Shown: in pieces, positions 23,014-25,209 of the stretch
Layout: the number at the start of each line of letters is the position of its first letter
Position numbering within the stretch: position 1 is the stretch's first letter
NCBI GenBank assembly: GCA_937891015.1
Contig: CALAPY010000112.1
Location: forward strand, 1 to 25,209
Origin: UBA2108 sp002713215
GTDB lineage: Bacteria; Bacteroidota; Bacteroidia; Flavobacteriales_G; Salibacteraceae
Direction: 5' to 3'
Length of the DNA: 25,209 nucleotides
The notes under the pieces: generated by a model
Database searches by the model: none
Told to the model about the DNA's origin: nothing
Seen by the model: only the letters and a program-made list of their open reading frames with translations
Translations under genes and position numbers: made by a program

Positions 23014-24918
23014 ATGGAAAGTCCGTGGTACCGTGTTAATTCGTTTGAACATTACAAACAACTTTATAGTCAATCCGTTGAAAATCCAGACAAATTTTGG
23101 GGAGATGTGGCCGAGAGTTTTCGCTGGCGCAAAAAGTGGGATTCGGTTTGTGAATGGGATTTTAACCAGGCAAACATAAGCTGGTTTAAAAACGGAAAAC
23201 TTAATATTACTGAGAATTGCCTGGATAGGCATCTTTCGGAAAATGGAGATAAAGTTGCCTTAATCTGGGAACCAAATGATCCCAAGGAAAAATACATTCA
23301 ATGGACTTATCGGGAGTTACACAATAGAGTGTGTCGATTTGCCAACGTTTTAAAAGAAAATGGGTGTAAAAAAGGAGATGTTGTCGCCATTTACATGCCT
23401 ATGATTCCGGAACTCACCGTTGCCGTATTGGCCTGTGCAAGAATTGGTGCTGTACACTCGGTTGTATTCGCCGGTTTTTCGGCACATGCTTTGGCAGACC
23501 GAATAAACGATGCTCAGGCAAAAATGGTATTGACTTCCGATGGATTGTATCGTGGGTTAAAAGAAATACCCGTTAAGCGGGTGGTAGACGAAGCCTTGTT
23601 AATCTGTTCTTCTGTTTCTAAAGTAGTTGTAGTTCAGCGAACCAGTTGGGCGGTGAAAATGAAACCGGGAAGGGATGTATGGCTCCATGAAGAATTAGAT
23701 AAAGTAGATAGTGATTGTCCCGCAGAACCTATGGATAGTGAGGATATGCTATTTATTCTTTACACTTCAGGGTCGACCGGTAAGCCCAAAGGAATTGTTC
23801 ATACCTGTGGAGGTTATATGGTATATGCCGATTTCTCTTTCAGAAATGTATTTCAATACGACGAGAATGATATTTACTGGTGTACTGCTGACATAGGCTG
23901 GGTAACCGGGCATACATATATTGTTTATGGTCCGTTGCTTTCAGGGGCTACAACAGTAATGTTTGAAGGTGTTCCTACCTATCCCGATCCGGGTAGATTC
24001 TGGCAAATCTGCGATAAATATGGTGTAAATCAGTTTTATACAGCGCCTACGGCCATTCGTGCTTTAATGGCTCAGGGAGACGAACATGTGCTTTCATACA
24101 GCCTTGATTCGCTGAAGGTTATTGGTACGGTTGGAGAACCCATTAATGAAGAAGCCTGGTATTGGTATCACGTGCATGTGGGTAAAGAAAGATGTCCGGT
24201 GGTGGATACCTGGTGGCAAACCGAAACCGGTGGAATTATGATCTCCGCTTTGGGAGATCATGGTCCTCATAAACCTACTTACGCCGGTTATCCATTACCT
24301 GGTATACAGCCTGTGTTACTGGATGGTGAAGGAAATGAGTTTTCTGATAGCGATAAGGAGGGATACCTGGCGATTAAACATCCCTGGCCAAGTATGTTGC
24401 GCACCACCTACGGAGACCACCAGCGATGTATAAATACCTACTTCAGTCATTATAACGGATATTATTTTACCGGTGATGGAGCCAAGCGCGATGAGAACGG
24501 TATGTTTCGAATTATTGGTAGGGTTGACGATGTAATTAATGTATCGGGTCATCGATTCGGAACAGCAGAAATTGAAGATGCCATTAACAGAAACCCCCAG
24601 GTAGCTGAAAGTGCTGTGGTTGGATATCCGCATGATATTAAGGGACAGGGCATTTATGCTTATGTAATAGTTCGGGATCGAATTGACGACGATGAAGTGC
24701 TAAGAGCCGAAATAGTTGAAACTGTTGTAGAAGAAATTGGCAAGATTGCGAAACCTGATAAGATTCAACTCGTAAGTGGATTACCTAAAACACGTTCGGG
24801 TAAAATTATGCGAAGAATTTTAAGAAAGGTGGCTGAAGGCGATACAACCAATTTGGGAGATACTTCAACACTTTTGGACCCGAAAATTGTTGATGAAATA
24901 ACAGAAGGTGCGATATAG
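23014..24918 (+). CDS. acs: acetyl-CoA synthetase (AMP-forming)
   Basis: 634 aa from the ATG at 23014; a TTG at 22990 lies in the promoter box and is rejected. Activates acetate with ATP and CoA to acetyl-CoA, via an acetyl-AMP intermediate, in the cytoplasm. Motifs of the ANL family are in order: YTSGSTGKPKG (250-260, phosphate loop), WWQTETGG (400-407, acetate and AMP pocket), FTGDGAKRDENG, GRVDDVINVSGHR (hinge), and RSGKIMRRILRK with the catalytic and acetylatable Lys597. The N-terminal ACS domain (YRVNSFEHYKQLYSQ, FWRWRKKWD-like) is complete. Length is close to the usual 650. It probably has its own TATATTTG promoter; the spacing to the following gene is short (27 nt) so it may be cotranscribed with it. 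Lys597 suggests control by reversible acetylation. Confidence 0.95.
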   Translation: MESPWYRVNSFEHYKQLYSQSVENPDKFWGDVAESFRWRKKWDSVCEWDFNQANISWFKNGKLNITENCLDRHLSENGDKVALIWEPNDPKEKYIQWTYRELHNRVCRFANVLKENGCKKGDVVAIYMPMIPELTVAVLACARIGAVHSVVFAGFSAHALADRINDAQAKMVLTSDGLYRGLKEIPVKRVVDEALLICSSVSKVVVVQRTSWAVKMKPGRDVWLHEELDKVDSDCPAEPMDSEDMLFILYTSGSTGKPKGIVHTCGGYMVYADFSFRNVFQYDENDIYWCTADIGWVTGHTYIVYGPLLSGATTVMFEGVPTYPDPGRFWQICDKYGVNQFYTAPTAIRALMAQGDEHVLSYSLDSLKVIGTVGEPINEEAWYWYHVHVGKERCPVVDTWWQTETGGIMISALGDHGPHKPTYAGYPLPGIQPVLLDGEGNEFSDSDKEGYLAIKHPWPSMLRTTYGDHQRCINTYFSHYNGYYFTGDGAKRDENGMFRIIGRVDDVINVSGHRFGTAEIEDAINRNPQVAESAVVGYPHDIKGQGIYAYVIVRDRIDDDEVLRAEIVETVVEEIGKIAKPDKIQLVSGLPKTRSGKIMRRILRKVAEGDTTNLGDTSTLLDPKIVDEITEGAI

Positions 24919-24945
24919 AAATACAATAAATACTAGCCCGCTCTT

Positions 24946-25209
24946 ATGTTAAGGGCACTGGTTTCCATAGTTCTGACTTCGGTACTGTTTACTGAAGTTA
25001 TGGCCCAGGATAAGGAATCTTACTCCTATTTCGAAAAGGAAGTTTTTTTTAGCGAAAAGTTCCAGGACAATCAAAATTCATGGAGGATTTTCTACAAGAA
25101 GATCAAAAAGGAAAGATATATAGTTGAGACCATTGGGAAAGATTTGCCTTTGGTATCAACCATACCCATTAAAATTGATCAAGGTGAGAATTACGAAATA
25201 GAAGTAGTG
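24946..25209 (+). CDS. secreted protein, N-terminal part, cut by window end
   Basis: 88 codons remain in frame at the window end. The signal peptide is MLRALVSIVLTSVLFTEVMAQ. The start of the mature protein (VFFSEKFQDNQNSWRIF, then KERYIVETIG and IKIDQGENYEIEVV) recalls the F-x-D-x-F-x-x-N-x-x-W pattern of beta-sandwich domains in exported Bacteroidota proteins, some linked to TPR or lipoprotein modules. That resemblance is weak and the rest is missing. It begins 27 nt after acs on the same strand. The function cannot be given. Confidence 0.6.
   Translation, partial: MLRALVSIVLTSVLFTEVMAQDKESYSYFEKEVFFSEKFQDNQNSWRIFYKKIKKERYIVETIGKDLPLVSTIPIKIDQGENYEIEVV

Overview
The window comes from a Bacteroidota genome, most likely a Flavobacteriia-type marine or environmental lineage. 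The evidence is two proteins with type A and one with a type B type IX secretion (T9SS) C-terminal sorting domain, a PorP/SprF-family barrel, a PorE-like OmpA protein, a GLPGLI-family protein, several TAnnTTTG promoter boxes of the Bacteroidetes kind, and little use of Shine-Dalgarno sequences. The genus cannot be fixed from the sequence. There are no rRNA genes, tRNA genes, CRISPR arrays, integrases or transposases.

Layout. (1) 61-3047, minus strand: two tandem paralogues encoding secreted seven-repeat propeller proteins with T9SS tails. They share a 527-bp tract with one mismatch, a likely recent gene-conversion tract. (2) 3048-3654: a 600-bp gap with a long imperfect inverted repeat, a possible 40-aa ORF and a tandem 15-bp repeat. 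(3) 3655-5827: an AT-rich pair, a small charged helical protein followed by a 615-aa protein ending in a PD-(D/E)XK (Mrr-like) nuclease domain. This is the most accessory-looking segment and a candidate defence or DNA-processing unit. (4) 5906-7682: a short-chain dehydrogenase and a TetR regulator. Two copies of an 18-bp operator bracket a textbook Bacteroidetes promoter, and a 146-bp REPIN/MITE-like repeat lies between the two genes. (5) 7740-15944: a T9SS-linked surface module. A PorE-like protein and a PorP/SprF-like barrel (overlapping, minus strand) are divergent from a very large PKD-repeat adhesin with a type B sorting domain, followed by a GLPGLI protein.

(6) 16035-18546: a JmjC/cupin-8 hydroxylase facing a DUF547 protein fused to a predicted outer-membrane barrel. 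(7) 18763-20132: gpmA (phosphoglycerate mutase) in a tight cluster with two tandem small HAD-fold paralogues, the first of which has lost the acidic pair of motif IV. (8) 20169-21746: an SRPBCC protein divergent from an AraC regulator. (9) 21930-25209: a secreted choloylglycine-hydrolase-family amidase, acetyl-CoA synthetase (acs), and the start of a secreted protein cut by the window edge.

The genes mix housekeeping metabolism (gpmA, acs) with cell-surface and secretion functions and one accessory nuclease segment. The strongest sequence-level observations are the gene-conversion tract, the promoter-operator arrangement before the dehydrogenase, the HAD enzyme/pseudoenzyme pair, the nuclease pair, and several unexplained intergenic repeats.
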